From: Rhynchonema sp. JSB1_4
Taxonomy: Eukaryota; Nematoda; Chromadorea; Monhysterida; Xyalidae
Assembly (NCBI GenBank): GCA_030248065.1
Contig: JASAMV010001728.1
Coordinates: forward strand, 1-64,000
Direction: 5' to 3'
Length of the DNA: 64,000 nt
In this document: positions 23,401 through 36,267 of the stretch, in pieces
How the letters are laid out: every line of letters starts with the position of its first letter
How positions within the stretch are numbered: the first letter of the stretch is position 1
Program-made: the position numbers and the translations under genes
The notes under the pieces: generated by a model
Database searches by the model: none
What the model saw: the letters and a program-made list of their open reading frames with translations, nothing else
Told to the model about the DNA's origin: nothing

Positions 23401-25132
23401 TCCGGCCTATCGACAATGTGATAGCCAAATTCGGTGAATAGTTCGCAGATGGCGTCGTGATCCGCCTCAGTGCCGGGTCGATCATCCAGCGAGCATTTGG
23501 AGAAATCTCGGTTGTTGATGATCAACGCACGGCCTTTGGGACGCGAAAAGTTCGGGTACATCTGCAGTGTATTTGTAAGTTGACGACGTTCCAACGAGTG
23601 ATCATGGAAGACAATTCGTAATTCAAGTGCGCTTTTAGCCAGTTTTCAGACGAGCGGTGCAGCGATCGTCAGATTGAGAGCGTGACATGGGTTTTTTGAA
23701 CAAAAAGTGGCTTGATGATTGTTCGATACAGAAAGGTGTCAGTTCAGCGGGTTTGTTACGCACAAAACGGCCAAAAGCCATCTAAATATTACACAACACT
23801 GCAAAACTAACAAGAATAACGGCAAATCCTGTCAAAATACAACCTCAGCCGAATCAAACATGATCGACGGTGATGGCTGGTCGATTAATCGATCGCTGCG
23901 TTTCGTTGTCCAAACGGCAGCCGGCGCACAGTTGGCGGTCACACCTGGTTGGTTGTGTTCAAAATGTACAAAACTATTTTGCAAACCTCCAGCTTGCATT
24001 TGCAGAAAATAAATTGAACATTCGCCAGCAATAATGCATCAGCAGTGAGATTTGCCCGTTTCGGCCTGTTTTCACAGACGGGCGAGATGCCAGGCCTCGT
24101 CGGTGCGAACACCTCTGGCCAATTGACCTCGAAAAAGGACCTCGAGCAGATCTTATTGCTCAAGTAAAAACATCACTGCTGCACACGAAAGTCCTTTTCA
24201 ACAACAAATTCCTTTTCTTTGCAAAAATATGAATGAAAACACAACCAACCACTTTGACTGGAAGCGGGAAATAATAGTTGCAAATCGTCCAATGATTTAC
24301 GAATACGAGCATCGGAATTGCCAATGGGAGCGACTGCGTTTCTGAAATGCAACGCTTTCTTGCGTTCGGGCTCGTTTGGCAGGTGATCCGTACCGTTTTG
24401 GTCACGTGATCCACCGTTTTAACGACATCTCGAGATTTATAATTGATGGCCCCAACGTTGCGCTGGCCAATGTAAAACTGTTTTACCGCGTGCCGGATCA
24501 ATGTAGCGAGCAAATCGTGAAATACCTCACTACGAAGCCACGCGACCCAAACCCGAACACCAACGTGCTAAAGTAGTTTTCTATCCAGCTTATATTAGTC
24601 ACCAACGAGGCAGAATACATCCGAAATTCAACAACCACCACCTCCCACCTCCTTCTATCCGCATCAACGCCATCTTCAATCAAATCAGCCAAATGTTCCT
24701 GTCCCGTTGTGAACAACGCATCGTAGAATGTATAGAATGCGTTTGGACCCAATCGACGCAGCAGACGAATGAGATTCTGTGCTCGATCCTGTCGGGTGTC
24801 GTTCTGTAAATCGACGCGATCACTTGCTCTGATTAAAATTGGTGATAAAAACATAAACTGTTTTGATTCTTCAGAATTTGTAACGACGCCCCAATTTACT
24901 GGGACAAACTGCACTGGTGTGAACAAGGCTTAGGCTGGGCTCCAAGACTCGAAGCTCATAAAAAACAAGCGAAGAATCATCCAGCACCCACCTCCCGATC
25001 CAAGATCTGTTCCATTTGTCCATCCGTAATTTCCTCATGCGCATTCAAATAGATGACGACATCACGCGGCTCCAACTGGGTCGACAACGTGTATTGGTGA
25101 TGTTTCAGCAGTGTTTTATGCCTTTCCTCCAT
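20444..25132 (-). CDS. Caspase C: CARD-containing caspase ending in a CaaX box
   Basis: Ten exons join in phase to 461 residues: 25132-24992, 24803-24649, 24341-24253, 23944-23844, 23561-23388, 23063-22844, 22431-22298, 21212-21096, 21008-20958, 20647-20444. Exons 1-2 form a CARD (EEITDGQMEQILDRE, then LRRLGPNAFYTFYDAL). The p20 has RALIINNRDF, DRPGTEADHD, catalytic His in VMSHGLHG and Cys in FFLQACR followed by T instead of the usual G. The p10 has NAWRSARRGSWFIQ. Compared with caspase A, an extra intron splits the p10. The last exon adds about 35 residues beyond the family end, finishing KPSQRSKKG-CCAVL. This is a polybasic tract plus CAVL, a geranylgeranylation-type CaaX. Activation is presumably via CARD, as in CED-3/caspase-9; membrane targeting is inferred. 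Confidence 0.9.
24040..24181. repeat. Short dispersed element with CAGCAGTGA ends (copy 1)
   Basis: Contains TTTCGGCCTGTTTTCACAGA, CCAGGCCTCGTCGGTGCGAA and CTTATTGCT; ends CAGCAGTGA and TCACTGCTG are inverted. Related copies: 34203-34275, 40747-40880 and 40990-41055. This copy lies in caspase C intron 3. Confidence 0.7.
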
Positions 25133-26644
25133 TTTGATCAGTGAGAATCGCGAGATCAAAAAACGATACACAGCTACAACTTTCGAAATGGCAATTGTCA
25201 AAAATACAATAAAAACCCGAACAAACAACCAAAATATATAAGCCCGTTTTTAGCGTGAAGCGGGTTGCGGCTAACATGACCACAAAATTGCAGCAACAAA
25301 GCACAAAGAGAAGAAATAAACGTATCATTTTATGCAGTCAGACCGCTAAAAATACATTCGTTAAACGGTAGGTAAGTATCATAAGCAACTCCTGTGATAG
25401 AATCAAAACATAAACACAAACGAACCAAACATGAAATGTCACAGTCAAATTGCGGAAATTGTGGAACAGCATTATGGAACATAAAAGTATCCTGATTTAT
25501 AAACATTCTGCAAATTCATGTAAATGGGCGCATTCACAGATTTTGACGGAACACCAAACTCGGTATGTACAGCAAGTTCGGCATGGTCCCGTTCTGCAAA
25601 GGGACAAAGCATCATAACAGTTTCAAAATAGTATGCCACTACCACTTGTGCAATTCCAGTCAGTTAGTTGAGCTGTAAAGTGGTCAAAATAGCCAGCTAT
25701 AGTGTTTCCGGTTTTTCTTGGTCCAAGGAAACGCGCGGGCCCGTGTTATAACTGAGCTTCTAGTTGAGGTCGAGATTACAATCTCAAGCAGCTGGCAAAA
25801 ACGTGTCAAAGTTTGCCTGTGGAATCTAACAACAACAATGTTTCACATGCTCACTGTGAGCTTTGTGCGTGTGCGCTGCCAGCATGTCAATGAAACATTT
25901 CACCATTTGCTGCTGAGTGTCGTGCTTGGATTAACAAGGACACATTCTTAATCTCTTTCATTGGTTTCTGAAATCTCGACCCCAAACTGGAGTTGAGTTA
26001 TAACGTGGGGTAGCTCTTTACCTTTGACTTGCATAAAAAGGAAACACTATAGCTGATGCTGCACAACGAGGCACATAAGAAACACGCAGAGCCGGACCGA
26101 CCACCGAGCTTGATATCACTCGATGAATACATCCGTATAATCAGCGGAAATAAAGAGAGAACAGAACAGATTTTGAGCACAAAAAAGTGAGACGAAAAAC
26201 AACGAAAACCACACACGTATCTCAGATGCACAGGGAGAGAACACGCACAGACCGTGTCAGGTATTTCCCAATCAAGCCAACAACACGGGAATAATACACA
26301 CATGCAACTTTTGATAAATAACGAGCCCCACTCCCAATTCAACATAAAGGACGTTTGCGACTAAATTCCGAGCCAACATTACATTATGTTATTCCAGGCA
26401 TATCAAGAATCATTTTCATCTGTTGGAGCTCCAGGTTTCGAAAGCAACAAAAGCATAATGATAACGTTTTTGCGGTTTGTATCTTGGATAACCAGAAAGC
26501 TCAGAACCACTACCATATTTAGCAGCTCATACCGCACTTCAACGACAAATTTAAAATATTCGCAATTGTAATAGCGTGCACAAAGCATGATCCGTATTTG
26601 GATGTAGGCCCTCAATAGTCTGAATGCACAAGAACAACATGTTC
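25133..26644. other. Intergenic spacer upstream of caspase C; no gene recognised
   Basis: Holds the presumed caspase C promoter and the 3' end of the SUMO protease gene. AT-rich, no phased exons or repeats that I can define. Confidence 0.45.
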
Positions 26645-29600
26645 TCAACTCTCACTATCCGAATCCGCATACGCATTCTGCAACATCGCAAGTGATGATG
26701 TCGAATTCGTTTCTTTCACTTTGGCTGCCGGAGTGCCAAACACAATCGACTCGCTGCTCGTGTCAGCATCTGATGTTTCATGCTGCGCTGATGTACGGTC
26801 ACCAACCACTGCTTCGGTGGATACGTTTGCCAGTGACGTTTCATCCGAACCGGCCAAAGGTCGGTCCCGGTCTGAGCCCGGAATTGTGTCATTGTTCTTG
26901 ACGTTGCCTGATGTTTCACTGACGGGCGCAGGCAGGGAAGCGTACAGGGACGTGGATGCCTCTGGCTGATTGACATCATCATCATCAGGATTGGGCTTGC
27001 TACTTGTTTTCGATGTTTCAAACGCTGTTGTTGTTGCTTCTGTTTTTGCTGTAGTTGAAGCGAGCGTTGCTGAAATGAGTGGAAATGCATAAAAATTGAT
27101 TCACGCAAATAAAACGGACGTGGGTCGTCTGTGAGATTTCAGAGCGGATGAAATGAATGAAACTGACGCGCACGCCAGAATAGAAGAATAGCGGCAATAA
27201 AATGCTTCACAACTGCAATAAACAACAGTCGCACTATTGTCAGTTGATCACCTTTTACCTTGTCAATCGCGTTCTGAACCCAAACAACAAAACGTCAAGA
27301 ACCGAAACTGTTTCTACTTCCAACAATCTCAATAAATAACCACAGGTACCACAACAACTACAAAACTACGCCAAATCAATTGAAACCCACCAAGCCAACC
27401 GTTCTCAGTCTTCTTGTTAGCGGCGAGCGCTCGTTTCTCATCAACAATCACCGTGATGTTGTTGTAATTCTTGGCACAGTCCAACATCAGATCCACAATC
27501 TGTTTGCGTTTGTCGGCCACTTTCTCCGGCGGGATCCACTGTTGATGTTCGAAGGTCTTTTTGTCAATGCGACTGGGTGGCGATAGCAGAAATCGTTCAG
27601 CGTATTGCAGCAGGAACACGCCGCAGTCCCAGTAGTTGTCCTGCTGCAGCACACGCGGGTAGATACCCTGCAAAAATGGGCAGTAATCCAACAGTTACAA
27701 GGGCAAGGTACGCTGTCACAATTTTCCCACTCACTCAAAGGCAAATGGGAAGCACGTGTGCCGGCAATTCCCAAGCTGCGAATCACAAGATATTTGAGCG
27801 ATTTGTGCGCGAGTTTTCCCCCGGAGTCAGTATTCGATCAAAATGAAAGTGACAATCAATAGCACTGTACCCGCAATGGAGTGCTTTTTATTGTTGTAAA
27901 TATGCAGGCACAGAATCAGACTCTCCGCGCAAAATTTCGGGAAACAATACAAAATGCTCACACAACTCTCACCTTGAACTCTTTGGTGTCGATCGGCAAC
28001 GCGGGCCTTTTTCCCTCGTGTTTGTTCAACCATTCAAATATCAGATAGTTGCGTAGCTGTGTGGCCACTGGGTAGTGCTCACGTGGATTGGCCAGCAGAG
28101 AATCGAACACGATAATTGACGGGGCATTGTCGTTGCAGTGGTCGCTGGTGTGGCTGCCGCGAGATGATCGTGATGCTGAAACATTAAAACGGAAATTGAT
28201 TTGCCGAAATATTGATAAATATTGAGCAGCTGAGCTGACCACGCATACCGAGTCCGATGTTTCATGTGCTACAAGCAACAACTGCCGCGTTCAGTACGCA
28301 TTTTACCAATGGGCGAATGAATGCAAAACAAATAAACTTCTGACTGCTAAGCAAGTCTGCCGTTACGCCTTGCGGTCCACGGTCTTCAACAAACCAACAA
28401 GCACCAGCAGCCAGACTCAGACGACAAGACCGAAACCTTGATTCCGGTCAAGCATTCATACGAAAGAGCCTTGAAGTCGGACGGGATTCGATCAGGCCCC
28501 TAGCCCTGGGCTACAGGATCTCCCAAAAGTACTAACAATCAAATTGCCTTCTGCCGCGCGTGAGCGCATTCGGATAGCAGATCAACGCGAGGAACCAATG
28601 CGACTCGTTGTTGATCGGCACCAGCACAAACTCCTTCTCGAAAATGTCCACGTTCTTCGTCCAGCGCTTCACGGCTTCGTATCGCTGACGACACTGCAGT
28701 GGGGGTAAACGCGTATGTCAATCTAGGGTTCATCTTTGTTGTCGATTCCACACGACGGAACTCTGGTTCGGCCTGACAAAAAAAATTATGAAAGTCCCAA
28801 AACAGTTTTTGTTTCCTTTTTTTCGGCCACCTCCTTTCTTTGACACGACAACCATAGCAGTGTTTACGTTGCCAAATCAGCACAAACATTCACACATGGT
28901 CTGACAATCCTTTTGGGAGAAACTTTTCAAACGCATTCCCTGATCCGTAAAGCGCACGCAGCACGCGCAAACAGCTGACTACCGTAGTATTTCACAAATC
29001 GCTACGTTAGAATAGACTTGTTTGTTGAACAATCGGTAGTCACGTGACCGCTATAGCTAATAGACGCATAACGCGCTTTACGGATCAGGCAACGCGTTTG
29101 AAAGGTCTCTCCTAAAGCTATGGTCAGAGTATACCTGAAACACATCCCTGCGCTGTTTGGCGGGCACCGGCGCTCCAGCGACCCATTCGAACGCATTCAG
29201 AAAGTCATTATTGTTGGTCAGTGTCTGATTGACCGTCGGTTTGTTATTGAACGCAGTCCAGAAATACGAGTTGAACACGTGCACAGTAGGTCGCCTTGAT
29301 TCAGGCAACAGCTCGCCGACCAGGTACTGTAGGTAGAAGTCGATTACGGTATCGTTGAGGAACTCGCGATCCTCGAGACACGCCAGGTCACGTACGTACG
29401 CCGTTATACCTGTGCGAAAATGGAATATTTGCGGCGTGTGTGCAAACAAAAAGAACAGCTGTACAAAATGAGGATGTTATTGTGGGTGGCATCGGTTTGG
29501 CCGACGACTACTGTGGTCTCAGTCATGTGAGGCCGTTGAATTAGTCGAATGAGTGATCTTTTGAGACTTACAGTTGACCAGCATAAAAGGTGTTTATTAG

Positions 29601-32600
29601 CGGTCTTCTGGGAACAGCAGCACAAAAAATCTCGAAATATCATATCAGCGACACTAAAATCATCCGCCCAATACCGTGCCGATTACCAAATTTTACACCA
29701 GCCTAACCACAACTCACGATTGTACGTGAACAGTCTTGAATCGTCAGTGAGCGGCTTGGTTGCTGCTGCTTGTTGGTCGATGGATTCACTGGGTGAATCA
29801 GGCACGAGAACATATTTGGTCTGCAAAACATTTGTTTCGCAATTGGGTTCATTTTGAGGAAATAGGTCGAGGCGAGTAGAAATAGGTCAGACTATTATTA
29901 ATGTGCACATTTGCACGTATTTTACAAACACTCATACTGCCTACACATAAGAAGGTCAAATGCTTTAGTTATGTATTTACGAAATAGGTGGCATAGAAAA
30001 TCGTGCTTCAAGGCGCAAATCAACGAACGAACAAAACAACAGTAGAGCTTGAAGACGAAATTTAAAAATAACAACAACCTTTTTCGCTTTTGGCCCATTA
30101 TCATCGTTAGTCTTTATCTCCTGTACATCGCTCTTGTCATCGTCATCACAATCGATCACAGTTGTCTCAATCACACGTTTCGTTGCTGCACGACTCAAAA
30201 CTGGCTTGTGGCGAGATGCTGGGCAGATGGGGGCTCAGATTACACAAAGCCAAACAGAGACAAGTTAGATGCAACCAGACCAACAACATGAAATCGAAGG
30301 AAGTGTTGGACTACACTTTATTGCTTGCTGTGGTTGAAATGCAGAAAGCTAAAAGACAATTTTGTCAAATCATTGGGATGAAATTGTACAAGTTCCGACC
30401 TCCGTAACAAAGTTGTTCGTTAACTGCAGGGAATGATTTTTACGCTGGTCAAAATTAATGCTCCAACTTTGTCGCTAAACACGGCCGAAACAATGTTTTA
30501 CCAACCTACAGCTATGCGCAGGGATCGGAAGGTATCAGCTATCGGGTATCGGCATGTTTTTGCAAGGTATCGGGTATTGCACTTTTCGCGATTAAAAACC
30601 AGTTCTGCAGATATTCATTGTTTCACGACCAAAAACAATTTCAAATGTAGGTGCCAAGGTGCGAGCTATTTTCATGTGGCATGACACAAAAAACAGAGCA
30701 CGATTTTTATAAAAAAAATTCAATGGCCATCTCAAAAAAATCCCGCAAAAAATTTTACAAAAACGTCATTTTTGCTGCAAAAACGGTGTTTTTATTGGTA
30801 TTTTGGCACTATCGGGTATCCAGTTATTTCCGAAGTATCGAGTATCGGCTTTTTTCATGAACTATCGGGTATCGGCATGCCCCTCGCGATCCCCAGGCAC
30901 GATTGCATACCGTTGGTGTTTCCAGGTAATCTTGACCGCGCCGCATCTCACAATTGATTCCATACCATAAGATAAAGACCCCAAAAATCTCCTACTCACC
31001 GGGAGCGTTCCATCTTGTGGTAGTAATCCGTTGTCCATTTGGTCTGAGTTGATGTGGGATCAACACCGCCCCGGTGGGCACACCCAACGCACCATTTGCG
31101 GACAGTTGGATCTTGTAGACCACCCTCTCGCCCGAGCTACTAGTGCTTGGTGTGCTTGTTGTCGTGTTTGAAATGGTTGACTGTGGTGGTGCCACGGGAG
31201 TAACCGACACCGACACTGGTATGGGAGGCCCGACACTTGTCGATGCGACGATGCTCTGCGACATTGACATGTTCGCCGTTGTCGTGGTCGGAAAGTTGGT
31301 TGTCGTCTGCTGAGCCACGGTTGTTATCACACCGCGACTGCGAGCGCTGACCTGAAACGTACGCGCGCTGTTTTCTTCGCAGAAATAATTTTTTTGGTTT
31401 GACAAGTGAATTTTGTAAATTGCCTGGCAAGCAAAAGTTCGGCGCCACAGCAGCGAAGAACACATACTGTGACAACTTCTACATGCACATTTTTTATACA
31501 TGTACATCGTGAACCTGTGATTTCAATTCACGTTAGATTTTCATGTTTTTCTAACAGGATTTGCCACATTGCCTGCGGGCGTTTGCATTCACCTGGCACT
31601 GGAGGTGCAAAAACTCAAATAAATAAAAAATGCACACTGAATGGGCAAATTTACTATTGGTGAATGGTCGAATTTGAAGAAAAAATACTCAAGGCCTTGC
31701 AAAAACCCTTGTTGGCGCCAAAATGTTTCATCTTTTGTACGAAAACAGACAAGGGAATAAGCACAAACAATCAGATGCACTGGATGCCATTTTCATGTCA
31801 AAAAAATTAAAAAAAACAACGAATATACAGTATGTAACTGCACAAATCCATTTCAATCCAGAACGCATCCCTACCGGAGTAAACGTCGGTGGTGGCTGGT
31901 GCTGCGGCCTGGGCATCAAACGCGCTCCATTCGGCACAACAGTCGTGGTCGGAAGTTTCTGCGTCGGTGGCAGTTGCACGGACTGAAGGTAATTGTGATG
32001 GTGGACCTTTGATGGGGACGCATTAGCATCGGTGATAAACAGTGCTGGCCGGTTGCCCAACATCACATTCTCGACACGTTTCTGTTGTTGATGTATGACA
32101 GGCACATTGACAGCATTCCGACCGGGACTGGTATTTGAGGTCGTGGCTGTAGGACGCGCATGGCTGTTGCCAATCGTATAGCGGATTTGGGTGGCTTGAT
32201 GTTGGTGTTCTTGTGGCGCTCCATATTGATATCGAGGCTGCGGTTGTTGTTGTGTGTGGCCGGTTGACGAATACAGAGACGATAGATTGTTCAATGCACG
32301 CTCGTTCGCTGATGATGTTGCAGCACTGGTGCTCTGAAACAATACGCAAATTGATTGAAAATCGTTCGCTTCACATTGTTTGTTCGTGGCTGCTACATTT
32401 CCCACTACATTTCATTACGTTTCCACACGGACCTGTTTCCATGCATAGAATGAGCGAGGCAAGTCGGCCAACTATTTCCAAAAACACTTCACTAATCCTA
32501 GTCGGTAGCTTGCGAGACCTCCCATCTATACTACCAAAACAGGAAGACGTATGTCTGGTGTGTGGCCCCCTCCCTCGGCGGTGCGGACGGGTCAATTTTC

Positions 32601-35600
32601 ACGGGTAGCTTTGGATATGCTAACGGGTCTTCGGGGGGGGGGGGGGTGGCACGGCACGGGCACGGCGCTGTCGCCGGGCCGTAGGCACAAGTCCCGTCAG
32701 GTCCCAACAAAACACGGAAATGATGCGTGCAGGGTAGTACTTGGGGGGGGGTCCCCCCCAAATTCATCTATCTATCGTCAACACTTTTTGATTTCATCTA
32801 TCTATCGTCAACACTTATGGGCAAATCTATCTATCGTCAACAAATTCTGGGAACAATCTATCTATCGTCAACACATTTCGACCCCAAAATGGGTATTTTT
32901 GCCTCAAAATGGCTCAAAATCGGTATTTTTTGTCCAAAATAGGCAAAAAATCGCGCGCTACGCGCGGATTTAGTACATCTATATACATTTTCATTAATAT
33001 TTACACATTATTACCTACTTAATGCACTATACTATACCTTGATTTTTGGCGACCCCCCCCCACCATCTATCTATCGTCAACAAGTTTGGGTCGACCCCCC
33101 CAGATTTCGGACTTGGGTCATCTATCTATCGTCAACACATTTCGGGTCCCAATCTATCTATCGTCAACACCCTGACCAAGTACTACACTGGATGCGTGCA
33201 ATGCAAATTGCACCAGCCAAACCAGGCCACCTTTCGCAAGATAACAGTGTCCCAATACTGTTTCTCTGGACCGTTTTAAGGCGAAAAAGTTCAAAGTCGT
33301 CCATATTTTGGTGAATTTAATCCACCTGAAAACTTGCTGCTGTGTCTGGAAAAAATTCAACAAAAACTCGCACCGGCATTTGATGAGTGACCGCCCGAGG
33401 AGTCAGTCTTGATTGTTGTGTTGTCGTGGTGACGACGGGAGCATATCTGGGTTGGTGATTGAGCCCAATCGTGCTGGACGTTGCTGCGACAAGATTTCTG
33501 TCCGAAACATTCAGGCTGATCAATCGACTGCTTGAACTTGACACGACGTCAATTTCGCTCGACGACGACGAGCCGACCGCTGCTTGTTGCTGGACACACG
33601 CGTATCGCTCGACCTCCCGCGCTCGGCGCTGGTCAGTTTTTCGCTGCAATATGAGAACAAAATATAAAAAAAGCAAAACAATTGCACGAATTCTCAAAGC
33701 ACACTGAATCAGTAAACACCTGCGACACGAGAAAGAGCCATTCCCTGTTGAGACTGCGTAGAAATTCAGCCGCCTGGTTATCCGGAATTTGAGCTGCAAT
33801 AGGAAGAGTATAGCAATTCAAGCCTATCCGTTTTCATGAATTACAACGATTAGTATTTGCCAAATAAAGAACAAAAACCAACAGAATGTAGTGTTGACGC
33901 ATCCCAACTGTTGTATGTGTGCAAACATCCGTCCGAGCTTCGAACTCAACTGCATTGGCGTTTGTTGCGATGATATGCTGGCGATTTCGATTGTAATATA
34001 ACTGAAAACAATGCGTTTTAAAAAATGATTGTTGTTCTGTCTGGTGGTAAGTCAGCTAAGAACACAGCAGGTTCTTTGTTCCTTGAAAAAAAAACCGAAA
34101 TAACCAAAAAACGAAAAATTTCCGAAGGATGAATTTCCAGTACAGGGTGCCGAGGTCAAATAACAGGTGCAGCGAATCTTGACCTCAAAAATATTGTAAC
34201 AGCAGTGAGTTTTCCCCGTTTCGGCCTGTTTTCACAGACGGGCGAGGTGCCAGGCCTCGTCGGTGCGAACCAGCGGTGTCGTAGGGAAATCAAAAAGCCA
34301 GGATACCGGATACCCAAAACCAGGGGGGTTGTTAAAAAAAGGTCAATTTTTAGAGGAAAACTGAGCAAAAGTGGTGTTGGAAGCGCAAAAAATGGTCATT
34401 TTTGGGGTTATGCTTGCGCCAGCAAGCGATTTTGAGCATTTTAGAGGTAAAAAATGGGCGATTTTTACAGTTTTCGGAAAAATTTTAGGGTAGGATACCC
34501 CTGGACAAAAAGTCAGGATACCGGATACCCCTGGGTGAAAAAATCAAGATACCGGATACTAGGGGGGTCACCGATCATCACCAGATTTGGTTTCGCCCAA
34601 CGAAATTCTACGTTCTGAGAAAAAAACACAGCGATCAACACTAACTAAGCAAGGCACATAATGTAACAATTCCAACCGCATAATACGCCTCGAGTTTTCA
34701 GCATCGAATTCATCACTGATCAAGTGCTGCTCTTCGTCCGACACCAGCTGTTCAGCAATTTTGTTGCCGCATTCGGGCGACACGGTGAGAAAGATTGTGC
34801 GCAGGTGCCTGCTCACCGTGTACTGCAAATGCAAATCTGTGTAGGTTAGAATCACAACGGAGGACGAAATAAGATTAGAAATTCATCCTATATCCTTCAA
34901 CCCCCTTACGAACTCGGTCCACATACAGCAGTGTAGTTCCTGGCTCGGAGCGGCGGTTAGTGTAAAAATGTGGGGCGGCAACCTATCTACTGTACCAGCC
35001 GAGCTAGGGGGAAACAAAATTTTTCAGGTCGAAATATTGATGAAAATGTACTATAGCTAACACGCTAATTTCGCGCGTAGCGCGCGATTTTTCGCCTATT
35101 TGGAGTGAAAAATACCGATTTTATACCATTTTGAGCCAAAAAATCGCAACTTACTGTACCAGCCGCCAGGCGGCGACCAACCTACTGTACCAGGATGGAG
35201 CGTCAACCTACCTACCTACTGTACCTAGGGGGGACCCCCACCCCCTGCTACATCATTGCCCACACCCAACGACACCACTGCCAACTTTCAACTTTTTATT
35301 TTGCCACCAGAGGTCGCAATCGGGCCGGCCCGACCTCGGGCCCGGCCGGGCCGGGCCGGGCCGCGATTTTGGGCTTTGGCTCGGGCCGGGCCGGGCACCC
35401 CGGCCCCGGCCCGAAGCTTCTGAAGCGACTTATTTTACTAAAAAAGTAGGGATTTTTTGTCAAAAATACTAAAATTTCTGACGGATTCGGCAAGTGTGAT
35501 CAGTGGTGCAGCTAACCAGGCGGGGCGGCAACCTACTGTACCAGTACCACCAAAAATGTGGGGCGGCGACCTAACCTACTGTACCGACCGGCCGAGCTAG

Positions 35601-36267
35601 GGGGGAACAAAAATTTTTAAGTCTAAATATTGCTAAAATGTCCTCTAAAACGCTCATTTCGCTCGATTTTTCGCCTATTTGGAGTGAAAAATATACCGAT
35701 TTTATACCATTTTGAGCCAAATCGCAACTTACTGTACCAGCCCCCGGGCGGCGACCTAATACCAAGATGGAGCGTCAGTCTACCTGACCTACTATACCTA
35801 GGGGCGACCCCCCCCACTCCCCTGCGCCATTGGCATCGTCTATCTGACGACTTTTTCATGGAAAACAATGAATTTTCAACCAAAAATAGGCTCAAAAAAT
35901 TGCAAAAATTATGACAAAAATTGGGTTAAAATCTGAGCCGGGCCGGGCCGGAGATTTGGGGGTTCGGGCCGGGCCGGGCCGGAGATTTGGGGGCTCGGGC
36001 CGGCCAGGCCGGCCAAACCCGGCCCGATTGCGATGCGACCTCTGTTTGCCACAAAACAAGGTTCACCTCACCAACCTCCAGTTGTTTCACATGTCTCCAG
36101 CTGATTCGAAATGTTGTGGCACAATAATACAATGTGAGTTCTTTTGCCGATAAAGCCAGATAGTTGTCATGCTTGTGCCTGCTGGACGTGTGACACGGTC
36201 GAAGTCCGCAGTGAACGCGCGACACTTTCAGCTTCAAAACGTCGCCGCTACCACTTGCATTGTTCAT
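26645..36267 (-). CDS. SUMO-specific protease of the SENP6/SENP7 type (Ulp, peptidase C48), 13 exons
   Basis: Exons: 36267-36076, 34822-34642, 33793-33720, 33643-33326, 32333-31875, 31351-31000, 30218-30079, 29820-29718, 29409-29135, 28693-28537, 28175-27973, 27667-27400, 27069-26645. They phase to about 1048 residues, the SENP6/7 size. The end of exon 2 is tentative. The N-terminus resembles the SENP6/7 PH-like fold (YLALSAKELTLYYC, then RHLRTIFLTVSPE). Exons 4-6 are Ser/Thr/Gln-rich and probably disordered. Exon 7 has a SUMO-interacting motif, VIDCDDDD. The catalytic core has DREFLNDTVIDFYL, His in NNESHWFLALIC, Asp in IIVFDS, Gln/Cys in QQDNYWDCGVF. A low-complexity insert splits the core, as in SENP6/7, which trim poly-SUMO-2/3 chains in the nucleus. 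The C-terminus is an acidic Ser/Thr tail. Introns hold several MITEs. Confidence 0.9.
28915..29113. mobile_element. Palindromic MITE in a SUMO protease intron
   Basis: Arms share TTTTCAAACGC and CCTGATCCGTAAAGCGC, mirrored as GCGCTTTACGGATCAGG and GCGTTTGAAAGG. It sits between the exons ending 29135 and starting 28693. About 200 bp, non-coding. Confidence 0.75.
30510..30925. repeat. Repeat rich in CTATCGGGTATCGGCAT
   Basis: Several direct and near-copies of ATCGGGTATCGGCAT occur at both ends of a roughly 400-bp AT-rich block inside the intron between SUMO protease exons 6 and 7. Ends CAGGGATCG and CGATCCCC suggest a decayed hAT-like MITE, but no 8-bp duplication is visible. Confidence 0.45.
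32730..33190. mobile_element. hAT-type MITE with internal ATCTATCTATCGTCAACA repeats
   Basis: Ends CAGGGTAGTACTTGG and CCAAGTACTACACTG are terminal inverted repeats, flanked by exact 8-bp duplications GATGCGTG (32722-32729 and 33191-33198). The interior repeats ATCTATCTATCGTCAACA seven times, separated by short unique pieces. It lies in the SUMO protease intron between exons 4 and 5. A truncated second copy lies inverted at 56777-57203. Confidence 0.9.
34203..34575. repeat. CAGCAGTGA-family fragment followed by hAT-like GGATACCGGATACCC repeat
   Basis: 34203-34275 matches the caspase C intron element (TTTCGGCCTGTTTTCACAGA and CCAGGCCTCGTCGGTGCGAA). It is followed by CAGCGGTGTCGT, close to the terminal repeat of the 17694-18097 element, and then by GGATACCGGATACCC-type repeats. 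The right boundary is unclear. Confidence 0.5.
34929..36020. repeat. Cluster of TACTGTACC and GGGCCGGGCC repeats in the first SUMO protease intron
   Basis: Two related non-coding units (starting CAGTGTAGTTCCTGG at 34929 and CAGTGGTGCAGC at about 35501) contain CCTACTGTACC and end near C-rich tracts. Between and after them are GGGCCGGGCCGGGCC blocks (35325-35420 and 35935-36020). The CAGTG starts suggest degraded hAT MITEs. I could not find clean 8-bp duplications. Confidence 0.55.

Noticed and set aside
26645..27069. TGATGTTTCA copies at 26771 and 26909 as splice signals
   Set aside because: They lie on the non-coding strand inside a coding exon of the SUMO protease, so they cannot be acceptors for that gene.
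32760..33175. CRISPR-like regularly spaced repeats (ATCTATCTATCGTCAACA)
   Set aside because: Spacers are irregular and conserved between element copies; the unit lies within a hAT MITE in a eukaryotic intron.
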